Positions 1-5,996 of a stretch of 10,359 nt of DNA are shown piece by piece. Source of the stretch: Clostridiales bacterium (GTDB lineage Bacteria; Bacillota; Clostridia; Christensenellales; CAG-138); NCBI GenBank assembly GCA_004558825.1, contig SFDB01000028.1, positions 1 to 10,359 of the forward strand. Reading direction: 5' to 3'. The notes beneath the pieces were generated by a model. That model had not been told where the DNA came from, did not search any database, and worked only from the letters and a program-made list of their open reading frames with translations. The first letter of the stretch is position 1, and the number at the start of each line of letters is the position of its first letter. The position numbers and the translations under genes are program-made.

Positions 1-1
1 A

Positions 2-139
2 GCGATGCTTACAGGCGCAAACTCGGGCATAGATTTTTCACCTATTGCTGCGCTCAAAGCGCTCGGGCTTGAAACAATCGTGACAGCCGCCGCAGCCGCT
101 GCGGCGTGTATAGATAAAAAGGGTAGGCACATATCCTGA
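2..139 (+). CDS. C-terminal end of an unidentified protein (5' end outside window)
   Basis: An open frame enters at base 2 and stops at TGA 137-139, giving 45 residues. The tail reads roughly AMLTGANSGIDFSPIAALKALG, then an alanine-rich stretch (TAAAAAAC) and a basic end (IDKKGRHIS). The other plus-strand frame tested closes early, and a good terminator follows 27 bp after this stop, which supports a real gene end. I do not recognise the family. The Gly/Ala-rich helix-like tail would fit the end of a soluble alpha/beta enzyme, but that is a guess. The product cannot be named from this fragment. Confidence 0.6.
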   Translation, partial: AMLTGANSGIDFSPIAALKALGLETIVTAAAAAAACIDKKGRHIS

Positions 140-166
140 ACCCGTGCATGAAAGAAAGGGGAGACG

Positions 167-194
167 GGAGCGGGACTTCCGTCGCTCCTTTTTT
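167..194 (+). terminator. Rho-independent terminator after the first gene
   Basis: GGAGC (167-171) pairs with GCTCC (184-188). Inside, after a two-base bulge, GAC (174-176) can pair with GTC (181-183) around a TTCC loop. A run of six T follows at 189-194. It sits just downstream of the TGA at 137-139 and would end that transcript before the M14 peptidase gene. Confidence 0.75.
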
Positions 195-242
195 ATTCGG
201 TATAAACACAAAACGCATTCGTTCGCCTGTTTTCGCTTATAT

Positions 243-271
243 TTGGCGCACCATTCTCATAGGCATATAAC
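243..271 (+). promoter_or_regulatory. Candidate sigma-A promoter for the M14 peptidase gene
   Basis: TTGGCG (243-248) and TATAAC (266-271) are separated by exactly 17 bp, matching 4/6 and 5/6 of the -35 and -10 consensus. The predicted start near 278 leaves a leader of about 16 nt before ATG 294, including the AGAGG ribosome binding site. A sporulation sigma factor promoter is possible for this kind of enzyme, but I see no clear sigma-E or sigma-G match. Confidence 0.45.
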
Positions 272-293
272 AAATCATTGTCAGAGGTGGATT

Positions 294-1631
294 ATGAGAC
301 TTATTCGATACGGCAATAAAGGCGCTGACGTTGAGCTCACACAGCTCGCGCTCGAGCGTGCGGGCTACGACGTCGGCGGCGTCGACGGTAAATTCGGCAT
401 GAAAACACTAAAGGCGGTCATGCGTTTTCAGGCCGCGCAGGGGCTTTCCGCCGATGGGATAGTCGGGGAAAAAACCCGGGCCAAGCTCGAGCCGTACATT
501 ATGGGGTATACGACGCACAAAGTCGTTCGGGGCGATACCTTTTTCAGGCTCGCTCAAAAATACGGCTCGACGGTGGAACTGATAGCGGCCGCAAATCCGA
601 GCGTCGCCGCGAACAATATTCAGATAGGCGAAATACTCATCATACCGTTCGATTATGACATCGTACCGACAGACGTAACGTATACCTCGGCGCTGAACTC
701 ATACATGGTGCGCGGCCTGGCGGCGCGCTATCCGTTCATACGCGTTGATTCAATAGGCAAGAGCGTCATGGAGCAGAATATACCCGCTCTGACCATAGGG
801 CGCGGCACAAAGCGCGTTGCGTATAACGCGTCGCATCACGCGAATGAATGGATAACGACGCCTGTGCTTTTGAAGTTCGTCGAAGAGTACGCGAAAAGCT
901 ATATCGGTTTCGGCAGCATTGGCGGCCTCGACGCGCGCGAGCTTTATGACGCGTCGTCTCTTACGGTGATTCCGATGGTAAACGTGGACGGAGTGGATCT
1001 CGTAAACGGCGCCATAGACACAAGCGATATGTATTATGTGAACGCGAAGAGGATAGCGGCGGCGTATCCCGATATACCGTTCCCTTCGGGCTGGAAAGCC
1101 AACATAGCCGGCACAGACCTTAACCTTAACTATCCTGCAGGCTGGGAAAACGCGCGCGAAATAAAGTATGCGCAGGGGTACATTTCGCCCGCGCCGCGCG
1201 ATTTTGTCGGCACATCGCCCCTGAGCGCGCCCGAAGCCAGCGCCATGTACAAATTTACGCTCGAAGCGGGCTTCCGTTTAACGCTGTCTTATCATTCGCA
1301 GGGCAAGGTCATCTATTGGAAATATCTCAATATCGAGCCGTCGAGTTCATACGAAACGGCGCTCGCATTCGGTGATGTCAGCGGCTACAGCGTCGAGGAA
1401 ACACCCATGCAGTCGGGATACGCGGGTTATAAGGATTGGTTCATACTGCAATTCGACCTGCCCGGATATACGATAGAGGTCGGTAAAGGAACAAATCCGC
1501 TTCCGCTAAGTCAATTTGACGAAATATACAGAGACAACGTCGGCATACTTGCGCTCGGCATGAAGCTTGCGCCTTCCAAAACGGCAGAGACTATGAGCGC
1601 GGAAATTTCGGATGGCTTCAACGCCGATTAA
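294..1631 (+). CDS. Peptidoglycan-binding/LysM/M14 metallopeptidase (gamma-D-glutamyl-diamino acid endopeptidase type)
   Basis: The 445-residue protein has three modules: a peptidoglycan-binding domain type 1 (about 9-66), one LysM (about 73-118, HKVVRGDTFFRLAQKYGS...LIIP), and an M14 zinc carboxypeptidase-fold domain (about 130-430). Zinc ligands are visible as H182 and E185 (HANE) and H334 (SYHSQG), with the catalytic glutamate E395 in TIEVG. In this architecture the family cleaves the gamma-D-Glu to diaminopimelate bond of wall peptides. The start is ATG 294, with AGAGG at 283-287; an in-frame ATG at 144 would add 50 unrelated basic residues and run across the upstream terminator. There is no signal peptide, as I recall for the spore-associated endopeptidase I of Bacillus sphaericus, so action on spore or recycled peptidoglycan is plausible. 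The usual Asn-Arg substrate-binding pair (DLNRN) reads DLNLN (275-279). Monocistronic by context. Confidence 0.9.
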   Translation: MRLIRYGNKGADVELTQLALERAGYDVGGVDGKFGMKTLKAVMRFQAAQGLSADGIVGEKTRAKLEPYIMGYTTHKVVRGDTFFRLAQKYGSTVELIAAANPSVAANNIQIGEILIIPFDYDIVPTDVTYTSALNSYMVRGLAARYPFIRVDSIGKSVMEQNIPALTIGRGTKRVAYNASHHANEWITTPVLLKFVEEYAKSYIGFGSIGGLDARELYDASSLTVIPMVNVDGVDLVNGAIDTSDMYYVNAKRIAAAYPDIPFPSGWKANIAGTDLNLNYPAGWENAREIKYAQGYISPAPRDFVGTSPLSAPEASAMYKFTLEAGFRLTLSYHSQGKVIYWKYLNIEPSSSYETALAFGDVSGYSVEETPMQSGYAGYKDWFILQFDLPGYTIEVGKGTNPLPLSQFDEIYRDNVGILALGMKLAPSKTAETMSAEISDGFNAD

Positions 1632-1648
1632 GCGGCTCGGTTTCAGGC

Positions 1649-2860
1649 TCATCTGTCGTCGGCGCGTCCGAACGGGTTATGCGAATCGATGCTTGAGCGC
1701 AGCGCCGAGGTGCTTGCGCGCCATATTACGTCTTCGCCGAACCGCGTCTTGAGCGCGTCGACGGCTTTATCAACGGAGCGGTTCTTTTCATGCCCGCTGT
1801 CCGAAAAAAGCGAAAGCTGCTCCGCGCACGCATTATCAATCGTCGCGCTCATTCCGACTTGGCGTATGCTTTTTTCGTTGTAGAGCGGCAGTATAAGCGC
1901 CTTTGCCGTGTCATAAAGCTCGCTCGTAACGTCTGAGCTCTCGGGCAGACGCGTTTGGCGGCTTTTATGCGTCATGTCGCTGTAGCGGACGCTGACCCCG
2001 ACCGTCTTCGCCTTTACGCCCTGCGCACGCAGCCTGTATGCCACTTTGTCCGTCTGGCTGAGCAGCGCCGAAAAAAGCTCGTCACGCGTGCGGATATCTC
2101 CGGGCAGCGTGAACGATGAGCTTATGCTCTTTTGCTCGGCTCGCTCGAGAGTTATTTTTTCGTTGTCTATGCCGTTCGCATGGAGCCACATCTGCCTCCC
2201 CGATGCGCCGAAAAGGCTCTTTATGAGCGCCTCGCTCGCAGCGGCAAGCTCGCCAATCGTGGTTATCCCTATTAGATTAAGCTTTTTTACGCTGCTCGAC
2301 CCCACATACATGAGATTGCCTACGGGAAGCTTCATTATATTTTCATGCCAAAACTCGCGCGTGACGACTGTCACGGCATCGGGTTTTTTATAATCGGAGC
2401 CCATTTTGGCCATGAGCATGTTATCGCCCACACCTACCGACACCGTGAGCCCCAATTCCCGCTTCACCCGCTGACGTATCGTCTCCGCAACCTCCTGCGC
2501 CGTACCGAAAAGATGCTCGCAGCCGCCGTAATCAACATACGCCTCGTCTATCCCAAAGCGCATTATGAGCGGCGAATAATCGCGCAATATGCTCATGAAC
2601 TTATCTGAGTAATAAGAATAAAGCTTAAAGTCGGGGCTTACGACAACAGCCTCCGGACACAGCGACGCGGCATTTATAAGGGGCATCCCAGCACGAACAC
2701 CCTTTTTCTTCACGCAGTACGTCGCTGCAAGAACTATGCCGTGCCTTTTTTCTTGGTCGCCGCCCACGATGAGCGGCGTATCGAACGTGTACTTTCCCCC
2801 GCTCTCCACTACGGCGCAGTGCGCGTAGAACGAGTTGAGGTCGACATGAAGTATGCTCAC
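1649..2860 (-). CDS. Y-family translesion DNA polymerase (DinB/UmuC-like)
   Basis: The 403-residue protein is a low-fidelity polymerase that copies past damaged bases. Starting from GTG 2860, metal-binding motif I is HVDLNSFYA (D7), the catalytic acidic pair lies in FGIDEAYVDY (D105, E106), and the palm motif VSVGVGDNMLMAKMGSDYKKPDA follows in two parts near 140-163. A helix-hairpin-helix segment (LPVGNLMYVGSSS, then LIGITTIGELA) covers about 178-206, and the little-finger domain follows. QLSLF at 348-352 is a textbook beta-clamp binding peptide. I chose GTG 2860 over ATG 2887 because AAGGAGG sits 7 nt upstream and the GTG overlaps the preceding stop as GTGA, implying translational coupling. 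It is the second gene of an operon under a LexA box (3118-3129), so SOS induction is inferred. Pol IV or a UmuC/UvrX-type subfamily both remain possible. Confidence 0.92.
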   Translation of the reverse strand: MSILHVDLNSFYAHCAVVESGGKYTFDTPLIVGGDQEKRHGIVLAATYCVKKKGVRAGMPLINAASLCPEAVVVSPDFKLYSYYSDKFMSILRDYSPLIMRFGIDEAYVDYGGCEHLFGTAQEVAETIRQRVKRELGLTVSVGVGDNMLMAKMGSDYKKPDAVTVVTREFWHENIMKLPVGNLMYVGSSSVKKLNLIGITTIGELAAASEALIKSLFGASGRQMWLHANGIDNEKITLERAEQKSISSSFTLPGDIRTRDELFSALLSQTDKVAYRLRAQGVKAKTVGVSVRYSDMTHKSRQTRLPESSDVTSELYDTAKALILPLYNEKSIRQVGMSATIDNACAEQLSLFSDSGHEKNRSVDKAVDALKTRFGEDVIWRASTSALRSSIDSHNPFGRADDR

Positions 2861-3105
2861 ATCCGCCCCTCCTTCACGAGAAACCATTTATCGCGCGTCC
2901 TGTCCCAATAAAGCTCCGCAAAGCGTCCCCCAAACTCAAGAAAATACCGTGTGAACGAGCGGAAGCCCCAACGCGCCTCATCCTTTTTTATTATTCTGTC
3001 AACCTTTGCCCGCGTGCCCGATGCACATATGAAAAACGCAGGCTTTGCACCTATCCCCGGCTCAAAGTCCACAAGCACCCGTGTTGCAATGTCGTAGCGT
3101 TTCAT
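2857..3105 (-). CDS. Small protein (82 aa) co-transcribed with the Y-family polymerase
   Basis: Begins MKRYDIATRVLVDFEPG and ends ELYWDRTRDKWFLVKEGRM. ATG 3105 is preceded by GAGGGTGAT, a good ribosome binding site; an ATG at 3168 would start upstream of the predicted promoter elements and is unlikely. The protein is basic, without signal or membrane segments, and its alternating pattern suggests a small beta-barrel ending in an aromatic Tyr-Trp-Asp...Trp-Phe-Leu strand. I do not recognise a characterised family. Short proteins with a similar ending are, as I recall, encoded next to Y-family polymerases in other Gram-positives (DUF6504-like in actinobacteria), so an accessory role in translesion synthesis is a reasonable inference, not a demonstrated one. 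It is first in the LexA-controlled operon and its TGA overlaps the polymerase GTG, which implies roughly matched synthesis. Confidence 0.8.
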   Translation of the reverse strand: MKRYDIATRVLVDFEPGIGAKPAFFICASGTRAKVDRIIKKDEARWGFRSFTRYFLEFGGRFAELYWDRTRDKWFLVKEGRM

Positions 3106-3117
3106 AACATCACCCTC

Positions 3118-3129
3118 GAACAAACGTTC
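3118..3129 (-). promoter_or_regulatory. LexA (DinR) SOS box
   Basis: GAAC-AAAC-GTTC on the plus strand (GAAC-GTTT-GTTC on the coding strand) is an exact match to the Gram-positive LexA core GAAC-N4-GTTC. It begins about one base after the predicted transcription start of the promoter at 3137-3165 and lies 13 bp before the small-protein ATG. LexA bound there would block transcription, and RecA-stimulated LexA cleavage would release it. No second box was found in the window. Confidence 0.85.
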
Positions 3130-3136
3130 TAAGGTG

Positions 3137-3165
3137 AGTATACACCTTCTTTTCGTTCTTGTAAA
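3137..3165 (-). promoter_or_regulatory. Sigma-A promoter of the SOS polymerase operon
   Basis: On the minus strand TTTACA (3165-3160) is followed by a 17-bp spacer and TATACT (3142-3137), each 5/6 to consensus. The predicted start is about 3130, abutting the LexA box. Promoter and box together give a classic repressible SOS promoter. Confidence 0.8.
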
Positions 3166-3180
3166 CATCTATTTTCAGGA

Positions 3181-3236
3181 ATTAAAATACAAGCCGATGC
3201 GGGCGGCCGCTCTGAACCGCGGACGCATCATCGGCT
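3181..3236 (-). terminator. Hairpin terminator of the rpiR-PHP operon
   Basis: Between the PHP gene stop (3263) and the next promoter, AGCCGATGCG (3192-3201) pairs with CGCAT-CATCGGCT (3224-3236), with a three-base bulge, and the GC-rich interior can pair further (CCGC/GCGG). On the minus strand the stem is followed by GTATTTTAAT (3190-3181), a moderate T tract. It separates the two minus-strand operons. The broken T tract makes it less than ideal. Confidence 0.5.
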
Positions 3237-3262
3237 ATAAGCATATTCGATCTATGCCCGTC

Positions 3263-3973
3263 CTACTCGGCGTTCACGACCCTGTCGCAAACGTCCGCCT
3301 CCTCCGCCGCCCGCAATGCTTGCGCAAAATCCCCCACGCGCTCGGGCGTGTGAGCATCGCTGCCGATTATGAACGAAGCCCCGCGCTCCTTCGCAAGCAC
3401 AAGCTGCTCCTTCGTCATCGTAACGCGCGACGAATTTATTTCAAGCGGCACGTTCAAAACCTTTGAGGCATCGGCAAGAATTTCGATATCCATGGGAATA
3501 TACAGTCCCGGATGCGTTATAAACGATATCGAATACCGTTCTACCGCCCTTATCATAGCTTCGGCATTCCCGCTCGGATCGAGCCCGAGCTTGGCAAGCT
3601 GCGCAAACATTCTGAGTCCGCGGCCGCCCTTAGGCACTATCCCCTTATGAAAGCCGAGCGCAAGCACATCAAACATACCCATTCTGCCCCCGCGAATTAT
3701 CGGGGCGTCGCACACGCCGTCGCCCGTCAGATTGCACTCGAGTCCCATGAGCACGTCTATATCGCGGCCAAATTCCTTCTGTGCCGCGTCAATATCCCTT
3801 CTCAGCGCAAGGAGCTTTTCGCCCCTCACGCCGTAAAAAACGTGTCCCGATGCATGTTCGGTTATCGCCACGCGCTTAAGCCCGTGCTTTATCGCCGCGA
3901 TTACGTTTTCGCGCACGCTTCCCGTGCCATGGCTGTAAAACGTATGCGTGTGTAAATCACTTATTATATTCAT
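3263..3973 (-). CDS. PHP-domain metal-dependent phosphoesterase
   Basis: The 236-residue protein covers a complete PHP domain of the YcdX-like phosphatase group. Metal-ligand motifs occur in order: DLHTH (D6, H8, H10), ITEH (E39, H40), GLEC (E79), FHK (H109), THPG (H154) and GSDAHTPER (D206, H208). This matches stand-alone, trinuclear-metal PHP phosphatases rather than polymerase III or histidinol phosphatase fusions. It is cytosolic. The likely substrate is a small phosphorylated metabolite, not readable from sequence. Its ATG overlaps the TGA of the upstream RpiR gene by one base (TGATG) and there is no strong ribosome binding site of its own, so translation probably depends on reinitiation. 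Coupling to an HTH-SIS regulator suggests a sugar-phosphate substrate (inference). Confidence 0.88.
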   Translation of the reverse strand: MNIISDLHTHTFYSHGTGSVRENVIAAIKHGLKRVAITEHASGHVFYGVRGEKLLALRRDIDAAQKEFGRDIDVLMGLECNLTGDGVCDAPIIRGGRMGMFDVLALGFHKGIVPKGGRGLRMFAQLAKLGLDPSGNAEAMIRAVERYSISFITHPGLYIPMDIEILADASKVLNVPLEINSSRVTMTKEQLVLAKERGASFIIGSDAHTPERVGDFAQALRAAEEADVCDRVVNAE

Positions 3974-4770
3974 CAGAATGCTGTTGTTGTTCTGACTTTA
4001 TGCGCCACAACCTGAGCGACCGTCTCAATCAGCACATATTGCGAAATATTCGTTTCTCTTCCCATAATGGTCTTGATGTCGCCAATGCGCGCCGTACAGA
4101 AAAAATATTCGCAGAGCGATGACACCGGCGAGCTCACATTATTGCTTATCATGGCGCATTTCGCCTTATGAGCATGGGAAATGCGTATGGCGTCTATCAC
4201 GGATTTCGTTACACCGGTGCGCGATATCGCCACGAGCAAATCGCCATCCTTCATATGGTTTGCGTGTTTCCTGAGAAGATGTGGGTCAGTACATGCAAAC
4301 GCATCGATTCCGAGCAGCGCCAAATATTCGGCGGACATTCTTGCGAGGTAGCCTGAGGCCGACATCCCCGTTATGACTATACGCCTTGAAGCAATAATAT
4401 CGTCGCAGAATTTAGAAAGCTTCGCTGCATCAAGCACCTTCAGCGTCTCCTCAATGCAGCGCATGGACGAAATAAACAGCTTTTCAACGGCCACAGTATC
4501 CGCATCGTCGTCCCTGAGCGGCTCGATATCCATTGTAATACTTTCCGAGCTGCATTCCGCAAGTGCAACACGGAAATCCATAAAGCCGTCGTATCCCAGC
4601 TTTTTTGCGAGCCTTGTGACCGACGGCACACTGACATCTGCAGCCTTCGCTATATCATTTATCACCATAAGCGAAGCACGCTTTGGATCCTTCAGAATAA
4701 AATCGGCGACTTTTTTTTCGGCAGACGGCAAGGAATCATACGCTGAAACAATTTTTGTTTTCGCAGGCAT
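3973..4770 (-). CDS. RpiR-family transcriptional regulator (HTH + SIS)
   Basis: The 265-residue protein has an N-terminal HTH_6 domain (about 1-77), with the recognition region INDIAKAADVSVPSVTRLAK near 37-56 followed by KLGYDGF, and a C-terminal SIS sugar-phosphate-binding domain (about 126-255) showing ITGMSASGYLA and AISRTGVTKSV. Family members repress or activate sugar catabolism genes in response to phosphosugars. ATG 4770 is preceded by GGAGG five bases upstream (spacer TTTT). A sigma-A promoter lies at 4806-4834 and the downstream PHP gene overlaps by one base. The ligand is unknown. No sugar transport or catabolic genes are in the window, so the main target may be this operon itself or distant genes. 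Confidence 0.9.
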   Translation of the reverse strand: MPAKTKIVSAYDSLPSAEKKVADFILKDPKRASLMVINDIAKAADVSVPSVTRLAKKLGYDGFMDFRVALAECSSESITMDIEPLRDDDADTVAVEKLFISSMRCIEETLKVLDAAKLSKFCDDIIASRRIVITGMSASGYLARMSAEYLALLGIDAFACTDPHLLRKHANHMKDGDLLVAISRTGVTKSVIDAIRISHAHKAKCAMISNNVSSPVSSLCEYFFCTARIGDIKTIMGRETNISQYVLIETVAQVVAHKVRTTTAF

Positions 4771-4805
4771 AAAACCTCCAAAATCATATTATTTTAGATT
4801 AGGTA

Positions 4806-4834
4806 AGTATACTGTATTTGTTATATATTTGCAA
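4806..4834 (-). promoter_or_regulatory. Sigma-A promoter of the rpiR-PHP operon
   Basis: On the minus strand TTGCAA (4834-4829) and TATACT (4811-4806) are spaced by 17 bp. The predicted start near 4799 gives a leader of about 28 nt containing the GGAGG ribosome binding site. The leader is AT-rich. Confidence 0.65.
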
Positions 4835-4947
4835 TGGATTATTGCGCGTTTTTGTTCGAATTTACAAAAAAAACACATTATCTTTACCTGTTTTCAAATA
4901 CGTCGCGGTTTCGCGCATTTTATGCAGCCGGCAGCGCGACGTTATCG

Positions 4948-5201
4948 GCCATTAAAGAATGGCTGAGAATGCGGCGGTTCAGTCTGTCGAAAAAAACCGG
5001 GGTTGATAAAGGGCCGCAGCCCCTTATGTTGAATCCGGCTCTGACGACATGTGCGTAAGAACGGATGAAAACCCGGAGGTTTTCGTACTTTGCGGGTTTT
5101 ACCGCCCGGGAGCGAATGCGATAGGCGAAACCCGTAAAAACTCGAAAAAGTGGCGTTTAGCCACTTTTTCGACAGTCTCACCGCCGCAGAATGCGGCGGT
5201 T
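4948..5201. repeat. Folded non-coding inverted-repeat element (MITE-like candidate)
   Basis: This segment has no convincing gene but dense symmetry. The left part AG-T-CTGTCGAAAAA (4981-4994) recurs inverted at 5165-5178 with one mismatch, and including the flanking TGCGGCGGT the arms match over about 25 bases. A 14-base direct repeat, AGAATGCGGCGGTT, occurs at 4966-4979 and 5188-5201. Interior hairpins include GCCATT/AATGGC (4948-4963), GAAAACC/GGTTTTC (5067-5084), CGGGTTT/AAACCCG (about 5092-5134), a long foldback bounded by CCGG near 4997-5038, and a 13-bp perfect stem at 5142-5172. It fits an interspersed hairpin element or a non-autonomous mobile repeat between operons. A structured 3' region of rpsR without mobility is the alternative. 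The 110 bp to its right-hand neighbour side (4835-4947) shows no gene. Confidence 0.5.
5136..5172 (-). terminator. Terminator of the rpsF-ssb-rpsR operon
   Basis: TCGAAAAAGTGGC (5142-5154) and GCCACTTTTTCGA (5160-5172) form a perfect 13-bp stem with a five-base loop. On the minus strand it is followed by G and five T (5140-5136). It lies about 50 bp after the rpsR stop. Because the stem itself is A/T-tracted at its base, it may also slow polymerase on the other strand. Confidence 0.6.
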
Positions 5202-5214
5202 TTATTGCTTTTTT
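5180..5214 (+). terminator. Plus-strand-oriented intrinsic terminator facing rpsR
   Basis: ACCGCCGCA (5180-5188) and TGCGGCGGT (5192-5200) form a 9-bp GC-rich stem with a GAA loop, then TTTATTGC and six T (5209-5214) on the plus strand. No plus-strand gene lies upstream, so it would stop antisense transcripts entering rpsR; on the minus strand it is only a hairpin without a T tract. Confidence 0.6.
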
Positions 5215-5222
5215 GCGATTTA

Positions 5223-5465
5223 TCAGTCGGCTACATAAGGAAGCAGAGCGACTGTTCTTGCGCATTTGATTGCCTTTGCGAGCTCGCGCTGATGCTTTGC
5301 GCATACTCCGGACATGCGGCGGGGCATTATCTTGCCGCGCTCGGTTGTATGCTTACGAAGCCTTGCAACGTCTTTGTAATCGATATGGTCGATCTTATCT
5401 ACACAAAAGCTGCAAACCTTACGCCTGGGCTTGCGCTGGCGGGGTCTCATCTTGCGTTCTTCCAT
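5223..5465 (-). CDS. rpsR: 30S ribosomal protein S18
   Basis: The 80-residue protein matches the full S18 family, including CSFC (C18, C21), IDYKDVARLRKHTTERGKI in the middle, PRRMSGVCAKHQRELAKAI and the conserved end VALLPY. The CxxC and CAKH residues are those of the zinc-ribbon (C+) form of S18. S18 binds 16S rRNA in the platform together with S6. ATG 5465 has AAAGGAG seven bases upstream. It is the last gene of the S6-SSB-S18 operon, 66 bp after ssb. Cysteine at position 68, where many homologues have Arg (AIKRAR), is a small variation. Confidence 0.97.
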   Translation of the reverse strand: MEERKMRPRQRKPRRKVCSFCVDKIDHIDYKDVARLRKHTTERGKIMPRRMSGVCAKHQRELAKAIKCARTVALLPYVAD

Positions 5466-5531
5466 TTTGTTCTCCTTTCATTTACGGCACGACAAATGAA
5501 CTCATACGCCGTGCACATGTCGATTGTTGTG

Positions 5532-5960
5532 TCAGAAGGGCAGAGCCGAGTCGTCATCAAAGTCCGTAAAGCCATCGGGCGCGTCGAGTACAGGCGGCTG
5601 TTCGGGTCTGAATGTGTCGCGTGAACGCGATACACCGTCGTCCCCACGCGGAGACAGGAACTCAACTTCATTCGCTACTATCTCAGTAACGGTGCGCTTT
5701 GTTCCGTCCTTGGCTTCATAGCTCCTCGTTTGAAGCTCGCCCACAACGCACGCCTTGCGCCCCTTAGATAGATACTTGGAGCAGTTCTCGCCCGTCTTTC
5801 CCCATACGATGATGTTAAAAAAGTCGGTCACGCGCTCACCGGCCTGGTTTGCAAACGTTCTTTGTACGGCAAGCGAAAACGAGCATACGCTCCTGCCTGT
5901 CGGCGTCACTCTCAATTCAGGATCTCTTGTTAGATTACCGATAAGGATGACTTTGTTCAT
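5532..5960 (-). CDS. ssb: Single-stranded DNA-binding protein
   Basis: The 142-residue protein has an N-terminal OB-fold (about 1-104) starting MNKVILIGNLTRDPELR and containing FFNIIVWGKTGENCSKYLSKG and VGELQTRSY, typical of bacterial SSB. A short linker follows, then the acidic C-terminal tip DFDDDSALPF, the docking peptide for RecO, PriA, RecQ and other repair partners. It works as a tetramer coating single-stranded DNA in replication and repair. Position between rpsF and rpsR is the standard Firmicute arrangement. GAAAGGA lies nine bases before the ATG but overlaps a hairpin (5972-5991). The linker is short compared with Bacillus subtilis SsbA. Confidence 0.97.
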   Translation of the reverse strand: MNKVILIGNLTRDPELRVTPTGRSVCSFSLAVQRTFANQAGERVTDFFNIIVWGKTGENCSKYLSKGRKACVVGELQTRSYEAKDGTKRTVTEIVANEVEFLSPRGDDGVSRSRDTFRPEQPPVLDAPDGFTDFDDDSALPF

Positions 5961-5971
5961 GACTTAAAATC

Positions 5972-5991
5972 CTTTCTCAGCCTGAGGAAAG
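5972..5991 (-). promoter_or_regulatory. Hairpin overlapping the ssb ribosome binding site
   Basis: In the rpsF-ssb intergenic region the minus strand reads CTTT-C-CTCA-GGC-TGAG-AAAG: a stem of four plus four base pairs with one bulged base and a three-base loop. The 3' arm contains the AAAGG of the ssb ribosome binding site. It could reduce ssb translation relative to rpsF or act as an mRNA processing point. Its role is inferred. Confidence 0.35.
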
Positions 5992-5996
5992 CCGAA

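Noticed and set aside
144..293. N-terminal extension of the M14 peptidase from ATG 144
   Set aside because: It would run through the terminator hairpin (167-194) and the predicted promoter and encodes basic residues unlike the family; ATG 294 has a proper ribosome binding site.
4781..4800. Possible RpiR operator between the rpiR promoter and its ribosome binding site
   Set aside because: Only four-base arms (AATC/GATT) are symmetric in very AT-rich DNA, too weak to call.
4942..5304. A 120-codon minus-strand frame covering the repeat element and part of rpsR
   Set aside because: It starts inside rpsR in another frame and crosses all hairpins and both terminators. It may recur in other genomes only because the repeat does.
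5049..5624. A 191-codon plus-strand frame opposite rpsR and the ssb end
   Set aside because: It is antisense to two certain ribosomal-operon genes and crosses the plus-strand terminator at 5180-5214.
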